From Faecalibacterium sp. An121 (GTDB taxonomy: Bacteria > Bacillota > Clostridia > Oscillospirales > Ruminococcaceae): DNA of 64,000 nucleotides. Shown in pieces: positions 9,167 to 19,060 of the stretch. Within the stretch, counting starts at the first letter, position 1; each line of letters starts with the position of its first letter. The stretch spans positions 1 through 64,000 of the forward strand of contig NZ_NFLM01000014.1 of NCBI RefSeq assembly GCF_002160915.1. Reading direction: 5' to 3'. Both the position numbers and the translations under genes were made by a program. The notes under the pieces were generated by a model. The model ran no database searches and was not told the DNA's origin. It worked only from the letters and a program-made list of their open reading frames with translations.

Positions 9167-10215
9167 GCGCGCTTCTCCTCCCAGTTTTTCAGCGCTTCCT
9201 GCACATAGTCTGTGGTCAGGATCTTCTTGACCGTCCCATCCACATCCAGACGGTTGGTGTTGTGGCTGGTGTAAGCCTCATCGGCCATGGTATGTACCTC
9301 GCCCTTGACCACGAACTTGTCGTAGTTCAGATCACGGTTATCTGCGGCTACGCGGAAATAATGCCCCATATCCTCGCTGCGAAGCCGCTCTTCCCGGGTC
9401 ATAAGAGTTTCATAAAGCTTCTCGCCATGACGGGTTCCGATGATCTGTGTACCCGTATCGCCAAACAGCTGCTGTACCGCTTTGGCCAGGTCGCCAATGG
9501 TGGAGGCGTCCGCCTTCTGGATAAACAGGTCCCCAGGGTTGGCGTGCTGGAACGCGAACATCACCAGATCGACGGCCTCGTCCAGGTTCATCAAAAACCG
9601 GGTCATGTTGGGGTCGGTGATGGTGATGGGGTTACCCGCCTTGATCTGATCGATGAACAGAGGAATAACGCTGCCGCGGCTGCACATAACGTTGCCGTAC
9701 CGGGTGCAGCAGATGGTCGTGCCCCCACGTTCAGCAGCCACACGAGCGTTTGCATAGATAACGTGTTCCATCATAGCCTTGGAGATACCCATGGCATTGA
9801 TGGGATAGGCTGCCTTATCGGTAGAGAGGCAAACCACACGCTTGACACCTGCATCAATGGCAGCGTGCAACACATTATCTGTGCCAACGATGTTGGTGCG
9901 AACCGCTTCCATCGGGAAAAACTCGCAGCTCGGCACCTGCTTGAGTGCTGCCGCATGAAAGATGTAATCCACGCCGGGCATTGCATCCCGCACTGCCTGT
10001 GGGTTGCGGACATCGCCAATGTAGAATTTGACCTTTTTGGCGCTCTCCGGGTGCTTGGCCTGGAGCTCGTGGCGCATATCGTCCTGCTTTTTCTCGTCGC
10101 GGGAGAAGATACGGATCTCCTTGAGGTCGGAGTCAAGAAAATGCTTGAGAACGGTGGAACCGAAAGAACCGGTACCACCGGTGATCATGAGGGTGGAGTT
10201 ATTAAAGACAGACAT
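9163..10215 (-). CDS. capE: UDP-GlcNAc 4,6-dehydratase/5-epimerase (CapE/WbjB)
   Basis: First enzyme of UDP-L-FucNAc synthesis. The cofactor motif MITGGTGSFGSTVLKHFL near residue 10 and RDEKKQDDMRHEL are typical of the FlaA1/CapE/WbjB group; CLSTDKAAYPINAMGISKAM carries the Met-x3-Lys active site used in place of Tyr-x3-Lys. Length 350 fits. A GAGGAGGAAATAAT ribosome site fixes the start. It is GC-rich and marks the return to backbone-like composition after the AT-rich glycosyltransferase core. Confidence 0.9.
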   Translation of the reverse strand: MSVFNNSTLMITGGTGSFGSTVLKHFLDSDLKEIRIFSRDEKKQDDMRHELQAKHPESAKKVKFYIGDVRNPQAVRDAMPGVDYIFHAAALKQVPSCEFFPMEAVRTNIVGTDNVLHAAIDAGVKRVVCLSTDKAAYPINAMGISKAMMEHVIYANARVAAERGGTTICCTRYGNVMCSRGSVIPLFIDQIKAGNPITITDPNMTRFLMNLDEAVDLVMFAFQHANPGDLFIQKADASTIGDLAKAVQQLFGDTGTQIIGTRHGEKLYETLMTREERLRSEDMGHYFRVAADNRDLNYDKFVVKGEVHTMADEAYTSHNTNRLDVDGTVKKILTTDYVQEALKNWEEKRA

Positions 10216-10275
10216 ATTATTTCCTCCTCAACTATTAAAACCATCTTATAATCTCGCATCCATCATCATCCCAAC

Positions 10276-10437
10276 TTAAGTCTTAAGCCTTTTATAATCG
10301 CCGTGAAAAACGCTATTGAACTCATCTGAATGATAATAGAAGGCATCACTACGCCCGACTCTCCAAATCGGTATCAACCATGCATCGAATAAAACATTGG
10401 TTACCGTAGATCCAATGTACAAATATTTAAGGAAACT
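10276..10437 (-). pseudogene. Decayed coding remnant, 3' end of a lost gene
   Basis: Between capE and the flippase the minus strand has an open 53-codon stretch ending in a stop at 10276, reading ...STVTNVLFDAWLIPIWRVG, then RSDAFYYHSDEFNSVFHGDY and KRLKT. It has no plausible start. Immediately upstream a second frame reads FLVYEQCKMHGVLITTSK, as if one frameshifted gene. The family is not recognised. The rest of the 350-bp gap has nothing else clear. I take it as the scar of a gene lost when the variable core was exchanged. Confidence 0.4.
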
Positions 10438-10567
10438 TTACTTGTAGTAATAAGCACTCCATGCATTTTACACTGCTCATAAACAAGAAAGCCCAGCGTA
10501 CAATGTAATTATGCGATTATACAGCTATTAGCAGATAGGTTATATCTCTTGTGTAACTTATCTACCA

Positions 10568-12022
10568 TTATGTTTTGACCCTAGCTAGAACATGACAACG
10601 TATAAAATCGTACATATATTTTAACTGAGGTGATTTAGTAAAAAGACAAATTGACAAATATGTCATACTTCCCACACTAACCTGAAGTACTAACTCCACT
10701 CCAGAGTTCAGACCGATCATCCCCACAACATACACTATTCCACCCATAATAAAGGAATTAACCAATGTAGGAAAAACATCCTTTAGCTGCTCTAGCCAGC
10801 TGTAATGAATATACTTTCCCGTTGGATATGCATTAATAATAGTTTCAATAAAAATGGAGACAAACATACTATAGGCAACCCATATCGTACCGTATTGGAC
10901 AAATGAAATTAGAATAATCACAAAAATCAATTTCTTCAAAATTTCCATTCTCAAATAAGTACCACTTCTTCCGATTGCTTTAATAACATCCTTATTTAAC
11001 GTAATAATTGGATACATTGCATATACAGCACAATATACCTGCAAATATGGCACACATTCAATCCATTTTTCGGTAAGTAAAAATCTCACCAGATTCTCGG
11101 ACACAAGAGCTAACCCTACCATCATCGGGAATACCAAAAAAGTACTTGTTTTAAGGGTTCTTTTCATAATTCCCTTTATTTGTTCACGTTCAGCATTAGC
11201 CATCACTGGAAACATTACTGTATTGATTGCTGTGTTCACATTGCTCATAAGAAGATTGGGGAATGATGATCCTTTATTGAAGTAGGCCAAATCTGTCGTT
11301 GAATAAACTTTACCAATCATAAGTGTTCTAAGTTCCTTGTATATTTCATCAATAACGCCCGCAGCTAAAATTTTCCATCCATAGGAAAAAAGAGACTTAA
11401 AAGACACCCACGAAAAGGCTTTTTGAGGTATCCACCTAACCAAAAGAACAAGCATGACTGTATCAATCGCCGAATTCGTTAAGTATTGACCTACTAGTGC
11501 CCATACACCAAATCCATTGTATGCCATTCCAATCCCAACAAACGCAGAGATAATGGTTCCAATCAATGTAGCATAAAAAAATTTCTTGAACATCATTCGT
11601 TTAGATATAAAAGCATTTTGAATAGAATTAATCGATGACAAGATTATTTTAATGCCCATTACACGAATAACAGAATCCAGTATAGGATAACTATAAAATC
11701 TTGCAATAAATGACGCACTAATAAACAAAATAAAATATAGCACAATTGAAAATACAATATTTGCATAGAATACTGTCGAAAAGTCTACATCATCCGCATC
11801 CTTTTTTTGAATTAAAGCTGTTCCTAATCCCTGTGTAACAAAGACATCGCATATCGCAATCAGAACAGTCACAATTGCTACACACCCGTATTCATCAGGC
11901 ATAAGAATTCTTGCCAAGACTATAGAAACTAGAAAGCTGACGAGCTGCGCACCCATTCTTTCTGCAAAACTGTACACTAGTCCTGATGCCATTTTAGCTT
12001 TTACGCTGTCGTTCATGGGCAT
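10568..12022 (-). CDS. wzx: Polysaccharide flippase, Wzx type
   Basis: A 484-residue membrane protein of the polysaccharide transporter (MOP) superfamily: a run of about 12 hydrophobic segments, with an N-terminal SGLVYSFAERMGAQLVSFLV and VLARILMPDEYG, a signature of this family. It should flip undecaprenyl-linked repeat units across the membrane for Wzy. The first ATG (12022) has GGAGG 9 nt upstream; it overlaps the previous glycosyltransferase by 29 bp. AT-rich like its neighbours to the right. Confidence 0.88.
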   Translation of the reverse strand: MPMNDSVKAKMASGLVYSFAERMGAQLVSFLVSIVLARILMPDEYGCVAIVTVLIAICDVFVTQGLGTALIQKKDADDVDFSTVFYANIVFSIVLYFILFISASFIARFYSYPILDSVIRVMGIKIILSSINSIQNAFISKRMMFKKFFYATLIGTIISAFVGIGMAYNGFGVWALVGQYLTNSAIDTVMLVLLVRWIPQKAFSWVSFKSLFSYGWKILAAGVIDEIYKELRTLMIGKVYSTTDLAYFNKGSSFPNLLMSNVNTAINTVMFPVMANAEREQIKGIMKRTLKTSTFLVFPMMVGLALVSENLVRFLLTEKWIECVPYLQVYCAVYAMYPIITLNKDVIKAIGRSGTYLRMEILKKLIFVIILISFVQYGTIWVAYSMFVSIFIETIINAYPTGKYIHYSWLEQLKDVFPTLVNSFIMGGIVYVVGMIGLNSGVELVLQVSVGSMTYLSICLFTKSPQLKYMYDFIRCHVLARVKT

Positions 12023-13169
12023 GTATTTTAACCTCCATCAGAACTTCATTGATTTTTTTTACATTTTCATCAATTGTAAAGTTATTTTTAGAGAACTCGT
12101 ATGCATTATCTGAAATTTTTTGAGCTTTATCTGGATGATTAAGTGCATATAAAATTTTTTCAGCTAAGTCTTCCGGATTTCCTTGTTCATACAGCAACCC
12201 ATTATAGCCATTATTAATTATATCCAATGTCCCACCAGTATTCGCACCTATCACCAAAAGATTGCTCCTCATTCCCTCTACTGTTACTCTACCAAATGGT
12301 TCATTTATCGAACACATCAATTCAATGTCCATTTTTTCTCTGAAGTTAGTCATGTCATCTATCTGTCCCTCAAATATCACTTTATCCTGCAAATCATATT
12401 TTTTAGTAACTTTTTTAAGTTCTTCAATGTATCTTTTATTACCAGCATTCAAGTCTCCCGCAAAATGCAAATATACGTTTTTAATTCCATGTCTTTTCAA
12501 TATGTATAATGCTTCAATTGCCTCCATTTGTCCTTTAATGCTAATCAATCTTCCACAAAGCACACAATTAACACTATTGTTGCAAAGAATTGTTTTTTTT
12601 CTTCCTAGCATCATTTCAAGGCCATTCGGAATAACAGTCATATGTTTACAATCTATTCCTAGCAGCTCTGGGAGATTTTGAAACATTGACTTAGAAATAA
12701 CTATTATTTTCCCACAATTATCATTGAATATCTTTGTCTGGCTAAAACAATAGTAATGATTTTCTGTTAAATATCCTCTGAAATGCCAGACGAAAGGTTT
12801 ATGCATTTTTTTTGCAATATAATATCCAAAGAGCTGGCTTGTTCCGTTAATATATACTAAATCATACTCTATATAACTTTTGTATCTTATATTAGCCTTC
12901 AGATAATGTATAGCGGCTTTTATATTAGCCTTACATTTTCTAAGTAAATCTTTTTTTTCACCACAAAGTACACAACCTGTCTGTGGCAGATCAACAATAT
13001 CATATAGTATTCCCTTGCTAATAAGTTCTTTTTCGATGGGCCCTTTTCCAGGGATAATAACCTTTATTGTATGATTATATTTTTTTTTTAGATTTTCTAT
13101 CACCATCAAAAATGATCGATTTGCTCCACCAAGAAGTTCCACATCAAATGTTACTGCTAGTATTTTCAT
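11994..13169 (-). CDS. Glycosyltransferase, GT4 family
   Basis: The GT-B fold is indicated by an N-terminal VTFDVELLGGANRSFLMVIE and a C-terminal donor site with EPFGRVTVEGMRSNLLVIGA (E-x7-E motif) and NTGGTLDIINNGYNGLLYEQ. It should add one sugar to the lipid-linked repeat unit. The frame extends to 13226, but ATG at 13169 matches the family start and has GGAGGA upstream; it then overlaps wzy by 26 bp. Cysteines at CVLCGEKK are unusual but not catalytic. Sugar specificity cannot be read. Confidence 0.85.
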   Translation of the reverse strand: MKILAVTFDVELLGGANRSFLMVIENLKKKYNHTIKVIIPGKGPIEKELISKGILYDIVDLPQTGCVLCGEKKDLLRKCKANIKAAIHYLKANIRYKSYIEYDLVYINGTSQLFGYYIAKKMHKPFVWHFRGYLTENHYYCFSQTKIFNDNCGKIIVISKSMFQNLPELLGIDCKHMTVIPNGLEMMLGRKKTILCNNSVNCVLCGRLISIKGQMEAIEALYILKRHGIKNVYLHFAGDLNAGNKRYIEELKKVTKKYDLQDKVIFEGQIDDMTNFREKMDIELMCSINEPFGRVTVEGMRSNLLVIGANTGGTLDIINNGYNGLLYEQGNPEDLAEKILYALNHPDKAQKISDNAYEFSKNNFTIDENVKKINEVLMEVKIHAHERQRKS

Positions 13170-14385
13170 TGATATTGTTCTCCTCCGTATCTGATAGCGT
13201 CGTCCCCAACCGATATGCAAGTGCAAACAAAAATTGATACAGCGCTGTATGCATGGTTACTATACCAACTTCCAAAATAATAATGCTAATAATTAGGGCT
13301 TTTGCAAAAGCACTGTTAATTAAGTCAGCTCTTTTAGAATGGAAGATTTCCCTCAGAAGTACTAAGTATCGAGAATAATAAAGAATAAATCCAATTATTC
13401 CCAAGCATGATAATACCTCTATATAATTACAATGCGACCATGTACTAGTCCAGCCATTCAAAAGCCGGTAGCAGTCAAACCCTACGCCAAATAATGGGCT
13501 CGTTTTAAATAATTCAATTCCTTTCTGTATCATAATAATCCTAAGCGTATCATCGCCTTCTTGACCGCTTAACAGTACTTGTAAAAGGCTTTCTATGCGA
13601 TACCCAACAGTATTATATAGTATTTCCACCTTAAAGATAGCTATGACTGCCAAAAGCATACAAAACAGTCCGACAAAAATGATTTTCAATTTTTTTGTAA
13701 TCTGTCCATTACAGAAATAGTAAAATAGAAATGGCATTGCAACTGATGAAAATAGTGCCAACTTACTTCCCGACATTAAAACAACAAAATAAGTAGGGAT
13801 TAGCGCAATGTAATAACCTTTTTTTTGTTCATGCTTTACCAAATAAAATGTTGATATTGATCCAATTGCCGCAACAACCCCCGCATTAATAACATTTAAC
13901 CCTTCAACAGTTGTACGTCCTCCTTCCTTGCCAGATGACATATTTGCTATGAAATAAATCGATAGAATTACACTAGCTATATACAATACCCGAATCATTC
14001 TTTCGCATTCATCTATGGAAGATAATTCAACGTAAACCGAAAAAAATATCACAGCTCCAAATATAAATAGCTTATAAGATGGAATTTGAGTAGACGGTCC
14101 CCAGAATAGTCCACAAGTAGCATATGCTACAAAAGCAAAATACAATATAAAAGCCAGCCCTACAAATCTCACCGCTTTTACTTTTCTTATGTTGCGAATA
14201 AAAATTAATGCTCCCAAACCATAATAAATCATGTACGTAGATTGGTCATGACTATCTTGAAGTAAAAACATGCTAACGCAAAAGCTCAGATATAATAAGT
14301 AATTCGCTGCCTTTTTCCCTTGAAATAGTTTAAACCCAGCAAAATTTATGTAGACTTTTCTGTTATTCAAATTCAAAATCACCAC
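13144..14385 (-). CDS. wzy: O-antigen/capsule polymerase, Wzy type
   Basis: A 413-residue polytopic protein with about 11 hydrophobic segments. The conserved polymerase/ligase region is visible: LMSGSKLALFSSVAMPFLF, then a long outside loop, then SPLFGVGFDCYRLLN and SHCNYIEVLSCLGIIGFIL (H-x-Y-E-L-like). It joins repeat units on the outer face. The start is uncertain: GTG at 14385 or 14382, or TTG at 14376, which is better spaced from GAGGTG. Wzy proteins are poorly conserved, so the call rests on topology, motif and context. Confidence 0.82.
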   Translation of the reverse strand: MVILNLNNRKVYINFAGFKLFQGKKAANYLLYLSFCVSMFLLQDSHDQSTYMIYYGLGALIFIRNIRKVKAVRFVGLAFILYFAFVAYATCGLFWGPSTQIPSYKLFIFGAVIFFSVYVELSSIDECERMIRVLYIASVILSIYFIANMSSGKEGGRTTVEGLNVINAGVVAAIGSISTFYLVKHEQKKGYYIALIPTYFVVLMSGSKLALFSSVAMPFLFYYFCNGQITKKLKIIFVGLFCMLLAVIAIFKVEILYNTVGYRIESLLQVLLSGQEGDDTLRIIMIQKGIELFKTSPLFGVGFDCYRLLNGWTSTWSHCNYIEVLSCLGIIGFILYYSRYLVLLREIFHSKRADLINSAFAKALIISIIILEVGIVTMHTALYQFLFALAYRLGTTLSDTEENNINENTSSNI

Positions 14386-14391
14386 CTCACA

Positions 14392-15471
14392 TTAGCTTCT
14401 ATAGATATTCAAAAGTTTAGCGCATTGTTTCTCGATATTATATCGTTCGGCCGCCTTTTCCAACCTACATTTATCAGTTATTTCCACTTTTTTTCTTAAT
14501 AGGGCGAAATATTGACTCCAAATTTTCCTATCCAAAGGAATGTAATTAATCAAATTCAGTCCCAAATCACATTCATCTGTAATATTATCAGCTACCAAGC
14601 ATCTTAGCCCTGATACCTGTGCTTCAACAAGCGTAAGCGGTAGGCCTTCATGCTTAGACGGCAATACAAACACATCAAACATTTGGTAAATACTTGGCAT
14701 ATCTGACCAGCTACCTATAAAATATACATTCTCTTCAATTGACATTTTTTTTACTAACTGTTTCATTTGAGGGAGTAAACTTCCTTCTCCTACACAAATC
14801 AATTTTAAATATGGATTATCGTTGACTGCATCTGAAAAGGATTCTAATAAAAATTCATGATTTTTCTGATCTACAAATCTTCCAACATGCCCAATTATGA
14901 TAGCATTTTGACTAATTCCAAACTTTGTTCTTAATGCACTTCCGCTACTTTCTGGCACGCTTAAAAATTTTTTGACTTCGACCGCATTGTTTACCACTAC
15001 AAAATCGTTATTTCCATAAAATGCCTTACCCGCAACTTCTCCACAAGCAAGTTTTTTGTTTGCATTAAACTTTAGGAGCATTCTATTAATATTCAGTTTC
15101 ATTGCACTTGTGTTAAAACTAGTATTATGTGAATGACTTATTCGAATTGGAACACCTGCCATTTTTGCTGCAAGTAACACCATTCCTTCCTGTATGTTCG
15201 TGTGTGCGTGAACGACATCGTAAGGACCATTGTTAATAATCGTCTTATACAGAATCAACACATACTTCAAAAAACCAAGTTTTCCCGCAGTAGGTAAATG
15301 TATCACTTTTGAACCATTGCTGATAACCTCATCTTCATATACCCCATTACCTCTACCATGAACAATAAAATCAATTTGGCAAATACTTTTGTCAATATGA
15401 CGATAGTAATTCATAACCATCGTTTCAGCGCCACCATATGTTAGACTGCCAAGAACTTGCAATACTTTCAT
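14392..15471 (-). CDS. Glycosyltransferase, GT4 family
   Basis: N-terminus MKVLQVLGSLTYGGAETMVM (acceptor-site loop), VVHAHTNIQEGMVLLAAKMA, IIIGHVGRFVDQKNHEFLLE and the donor-site KHEGLPLTLVEAQVSGLRCL (E-x7-E) identify a retaining GT-B enzyme of family GT4. The ATG at 15471 is chosen over the upstream 15486 start because it overlaps the previous stop as ATGA and matches the family N-terminus. One of four glycosyltransferases for the repeat unit. Confidence 0.88.
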   Translation of the reverse strand: MKVLQVLGSLTYGGAETMVMNYYRHIDKSICQIDFIVHGRGNGVYEDEVISNGSKVIHLPTAGKLGFLKYVLILYKTIINNGPYDVVHAHTNIQEGMVLLAAKMAGVPIRISHSHNTSFNTSAMKLNINRMLLKFNANKKLACGEVAGKAFYGNNDFVVVNNAVEVKKFLSVPESSGSALRTKFGISQNAIIIGHVGRFVDQKNHEFLLESFSDAVNDNPYLKLICVGEGSLLPQMKQLVKKMSIEENVYFIGSWSDMPSIYQMFDVFVLPSKHEGLPLTLVEAQVSGLRCLVADNITDECDLGLNLINYIPLDRKIWSQYFALLRKKVEITDKCRLEKAAERYNIEKQCAKLLNIYRS

Positions 15472-16673
15472 TTTATTTTCACACACTTCTTCAGCTTTTC
15501 ATAGAATTTATTTCTTTTGACCTGCAGAATTTCGTTTGTATACTGCTTTGCAATCTCCAAATTTTCTCTACTTTTTCTCTCCAAATACTCAGGATCATTA
15601 AAAAGTTCTATTAATCGCTTTGCTAGGGCTTTGTCATCGTCAGGCCCAACTAAATCTTCTGGATCTAGTATTTCAGGAATACCTGCAACTGGAGTAGAAA
15701 TGCAAGGGAGCGCTGCACCCATAGCTTCAATTAAAACTCTCGGCAATCCTGCAAAATGAGTTGGATAAACAAAAATATCAGCTTCTCGCAAATGTCTATT
15801 TACATCTGCCGCAGACGGAAGAAGTCCTATGAAATGAACATAGTTCCCTACTCCAAGTTGATCAGCTAGATTCTTAAAATGTGGAACCATAGGCCCATCA
15901 CCAATAAATTCAATTTCTGCATCAAATCCATTTTCTCTTACTTTTTTTAACGCACGAATCATAGTTTCATGGCCACGATACTTTGATTGAATATGAATCA
16001 CGACATGAGAAATTAACCAATGCTTTTTTCCTTTATATTTTTTTGGCTTACCAATATACTTACCACTATATTGTATTGTTGAGTAATGGCTCTCAAAATG
16101 CAATTCATCCGGTTTATTTATTCGTGAAAATGATGGATAATACTCTTGTAAGGTTCTTTTTGTTACATAAGCAACGCCATTAATTTTTCTATCTGCACAG
16201 GCATTTCTTACACATATATGGTTAAGCCAGCTTATAATCTTTCTTGGCTTGCTTAGAATAGAATCAACAAGCTCATCATGTAGGTTATATACAACTTCAA
16301 TACCTTTGGGTTGTGAACACTGACGAGTCATAAGATATGCCATTTGAGCGGTAGTCGACGGCATCCGGTATAATACAACATCACAGCTTTTTTCAAAGCC
16401 ATGTAATGAAGAAATAACTGCCCCTATATGTGAAAGAAATTCTCTTGGGCCCTGGAAAAAGAAAACCGGATAAATCTCAACATTTGGACCATCCACCCGT
16501 AAATACTTTTCTCCAAGAGGAAGCTCTTTTTCCTTAACTCTTGCTACAACTCTAACCTTTTCAAAGACATCAAAGAATCTTTGAAAAAAACTATATCCGT
16601 AAACACTAGTACACCAATATTCATTATTTGATGTTCGGAAAATATGTGCATCACAAACAACTGCAATTTTCAT
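15468..16673 (-). CDS. Glycosyltransferase, GT4 family
   Basis: A 401-residue GT-B protein: MKIAVVCDAHIFR start, IEFIGDGPMVPHFKNLADQL, VHFIGLLP and FVYPTHFAGLPRVLIEAMGA (E-x7-E type) followed by PCISTPVAGIPEILD. AGGAGTTAAAA precedes the start, and it overlaps the next gene upstream by 23 bp. Donor and acceptor unknown. AT-rich. Confidence 0.85.
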   Translation of the reverse strand: MKIAVVCDAHIFRTSNNEYWCTSVYGYSFFQRFFDVFEKVRVVARVKEKELPLGEKYLRVDGPNVEIYPVFFFQGPREFLSHIGAVISSLHGFEKSCDVVLYRMPSTTAQMAYLMTRQCSQPKGIEVVYNLHDELVDSILSKPRKIISWLNHICVRNACADRKINGVAYVTKRTLQEYYPSFSRINKPDELHFESHYSTIQYSGKYIGKPKKYKGKKHWLISHVVIHIQSKYRGHETMIRALKKVRENGFDAEIEFIGDGPMVPHFKNLADQLGVGNYVHFIGLLPSAADVNRHLREADIFVYPTHFAGLPRVLIEAMGAALPCISTPVAGIPEILDPEDLVGPDDDKALAKRLIELFNDPEYLERKSRENLEIAKQYTNEILQVKRNKFYEKLKKCVKIK

Positions 16674-17838
16674 TTTTAACTCCTGTAATTATCTGCGCAT
16701 ATTCTTTACTATTTTTTGTCCGGCTAAAGGGGGAAAAATTGGCAACCACTTTTACATTCTTTTTTTTATTTTTGATTTCCAATATAGCTTTTTGGATTTC
16801 CAGCGGTGTATTACATTCAAAAAAACATCCTATCTCTTGAATTGATTTCAAAAAAAGTGACTCAGCACCAAAGCAAAATATAATTGGTTTTTGGCAAGCA
16901 ATGCAAGTTGCTGTTTTACTCGGAAGAGCTGTTCGGTAGATGTTAGGGGCAAGAGGAATAATATTCACATCTGCCATGCTGTAAATACTGGGAGCAAGAT
17001 CAGATGGTTGCATCGGCCAGAAGGAAACATTGTTTATTCTTTCTGCTTTGCGCTGAAGCCGTTCTTTATATATACCGTCTCCAAAGATGTGGAAATGAAT
17101 ATCACTTTCATTTTGCATCAGTTTGGCAGTCGCAACAACAATATCAACATTCTGCATAGTTCCAATATTGCCCGCATATACAACATTGAATGTATTCATT
17201 GGAAGATATTCTGCAATCTTTTTACTGTACACCTCTTCGTAGCAGTATGGATTGTCTGAGTAGCTCCAATTATATATGACCTGAATTTTCTTTGGATCTG
17301 CACCTTTTTCAATCAGCAATTCTCTCATATCTTCTGAAATTGTGATAAGCTGATCTGCATGACGATAAGCGTACTGTTGCTCTGCAGACAAAATTCTATA
17401 TATAATTCCTTTTATGCTGCCAATATAGGCAGCGTTTTCTGGAAAGATATCTTGAATATTGTAAGTAAGCCGTGCTTTAGGCATAATATGCTTTGCTACA
17501 AATGCCATAAAGCCTGCTACAGTGCTTGACTGATTAAAAATCGCTTCATAATTTCTGTATTTTTTGATTAGTTTTCGACATTTCCACACATACTGTAATT
17601 CAACAAGGTATCTTGCAACAAAGTTACCCTTAGAAGCCAATTGGCATGGAACGCAATCCGTAGTAACACCAAGCTCTACCAGCCTTTTGGGAAGTTTAGG
17701 CAATGGTCCTCCAGTACTCTTTTGAATAATATGGACTGTATGTCCCTCTGTATACAAAGCTTGAACTATTGCAACTAACAAATGCTCCGATGGAGTTCTT
17801 CTATCAAAGTTGCCCGCCATCCACATAAGTATTTTCAT
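16651..17838 (-). CDS. Glycosyltransferase, GT4 family (WcaI/WbuB-like)
   Basis: A 395-residue protein with LTYNIQDIFPENAAYIGSIK, a motif typical of WcaI/WbuB-like GT4 enzymes, YRHADQLITISEDMRELL, VIYNWSYSDN and FNVVYAGNIGTMQNVDIVVA. Relatives of WbuB transfer L-FucNAc, so this is the best candidate for the FucNAc transferase, but only by loose family resemblance. The C-terminal part (LPSKTATCIACQKPIIFCFG) replaces the usual E-x7-E residues with a more divergent form. It overlaps the tagB-like gene by 4 bp. Confidence 0.82.
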   Translation of the reverse strand: MKILMWMAGNFDRRTPSEHLLVAIVQALYTEGHTVHIIQKSTGGPLPKLPKRLVELGVTTDCVPCQLASKGNFVARYLVELQYVWKCRKLIKKYRNYEAIFNQSSTVAGFMAFVAKHIMPKARLTYNIQDIFPENAAYIGSIKGIIYRILSAEQQYAYRHADQLITISEDMRELLIEKGADPKKIQVIYNWSYSDNPYCYEEVYSKKIAEYLPMNTFNVVYAGNIGTMQNVDIVVATAKLMQNESDIHFHIFGDGIYKERLQRKAERINNVSFWPMQPSDLAPSIYSMADVNIIPLAPNIYRTALPSKTATCIACQKPIIFCFGAESLFLKSIQEIGCFFECNTPLEIQKAILEIKNKKKNVKVVANFSPFSRTKNSKEYAQIITGVKNENCSCL

Positions 17839-18989
17839 TTAGATTCTCCGAATATCTTTTTAATACAAGTCTCAGTAGCACCCACGCCATACTGTACAAA
17901 CTCGTCACGGAATCGTTTTGTATTCAGACACTCTGTCCAATAATTAACACTTCTGACTCGCTGCAGCAGCTCAGTTTCAGTCCGACAACTTTTGTTGGGA
18001 TACTTCTCATCTATTGCAAAGTATGTACCACGCTCTGCCAGGTAGCTGTCATAGTCGTATGCATAGCAAAAAATCGGTCTGCATAAAATTGAATAATCAA
18101 ACGCTATTGCAGAATAGTCCGTAATAAGAATATCCGCTGCAATCATCAAATCATTGACATCAGGATAATCAGAGGCATTACGGACAAAGTCGTTATATTC
18201 TACTCCCAGCACCTTTGTGGTCTGGTGATGGGCACGAAACAAAACAATATACTCATCCCCCAGTTCTTTTTTCCACTCATCGAAGTGAACCGGAGGCTTG
18301 ATAGCATAGGATTTGCCGCCATCAGTGGATTCACGCCATGTTGGTGCATACAGGATAACCTTTTTCTCTTCTGGAATACCCAGTTTCTTTCTTATCCTGT
18401 TCTTTACAGCATCATCTATAAGCCATAGTTCCTCATTGCGGGGCATACCACAGCGAAGGTAACTGGACTCTTTTGCATTGAAAGCTCTTTTGAACACACG
18501 CTCATCATAGTCCCCCGAAACGGTAAGATAATCGAGCGTGTCAAAATTATAGTCCTTCCTCCCAGGGCAATTGTTACCGATAAGCTTGAGCGCAATACCG
18601 TGCCATGTGTTCAAATACACCTGATTCTTTTTCTTGAACTTTAGACCACGCTCAATGTTGGTATTCGTAATCCAGTACTTAGCTTTGAGTGCTATATTGA
18701 AATACGCAGGTGTATCAATTTTCACTGTGTCAAGCTCCGGAAAGTTTTCGGGGTTCTCAAATGCCCAAACACAACGATACTTTTTATATTCCGGATGAGA
18801 TTGCATATAGTCATACAAAACTTTAGGACTGTCATTGAAGTTCTTGCCCATAAAAGAGACAAAGAGTACTAGCTTGTCATCCGTTTTTATGAAAAAACCC
18901 CATGCTTTGAAAACTAAGCTCATAATCACAATATATAGCTTTTGAATGAGCTTGTTGTGTTTCAAAATGTAAATCAGTCTATCCCTCAT
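17835..18989 (-). CDS. CDP-glycerol glycerophosphotransferase family (TagB/TagF-like)
   Basis: Transfers glycerol-phosphate from CDP-glycerol to a membrane-linked sugar in wall teichoic acid systems; in capsule clusters such proteins decorate the polysaccharide. Visible motifs: YLNTWHGIALKLIGNN (catalytic His), CGMPRNEELW, ILYAPTWRESTDGG, FRAHHQTTKV and ILITDYSAIAFDYSIL. Length 384 is that of the TagB-type single catalytic domain. It stands 71 bp after tagD, which makes its donor. The ribosome site is weak. Confidence 0.88.
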   Translation of the reverse strand: MRDRLIYILKHNKLIQKLYIVIMSLVFKAWGFFIKTDDKLVLFVSFMGKNFNDSPKVLYDYMQSHPEYKKYRCVWAFENPENFPELDTVKIDTPAYFNIALKAKYWITNTNIERGLKFKKKNQVYLNTWHGIALKLIGNNCPGRKDYNFDTLDYLTVSGDYDERVFKRAFNAKESSYLRCGMPRNEELWLIDDAVKNRIRKKLGIPEEKKVILYAPTWRESTDGGKSYAIKPPVHFDEWKKELGDEYIVLFRAHHQTTKVLGVEYNDFVRNASDYPDVNDLMIAADILITDYSAIAFDYSILCRPIFCYAYDYDSYLAERGTYFAIDEKYPNKSCRTETELLQRVRSVNYWTECLNTKRFRDEFVQYGVGATETCIKKIFGESK

Positions 18990-19060
18990 GATTTGTGTTT
19001 CTTTCTTCTTTCGTCAATTATTCCTGCTATAAACTTATTTATTACCACACGTTCGCTTTG

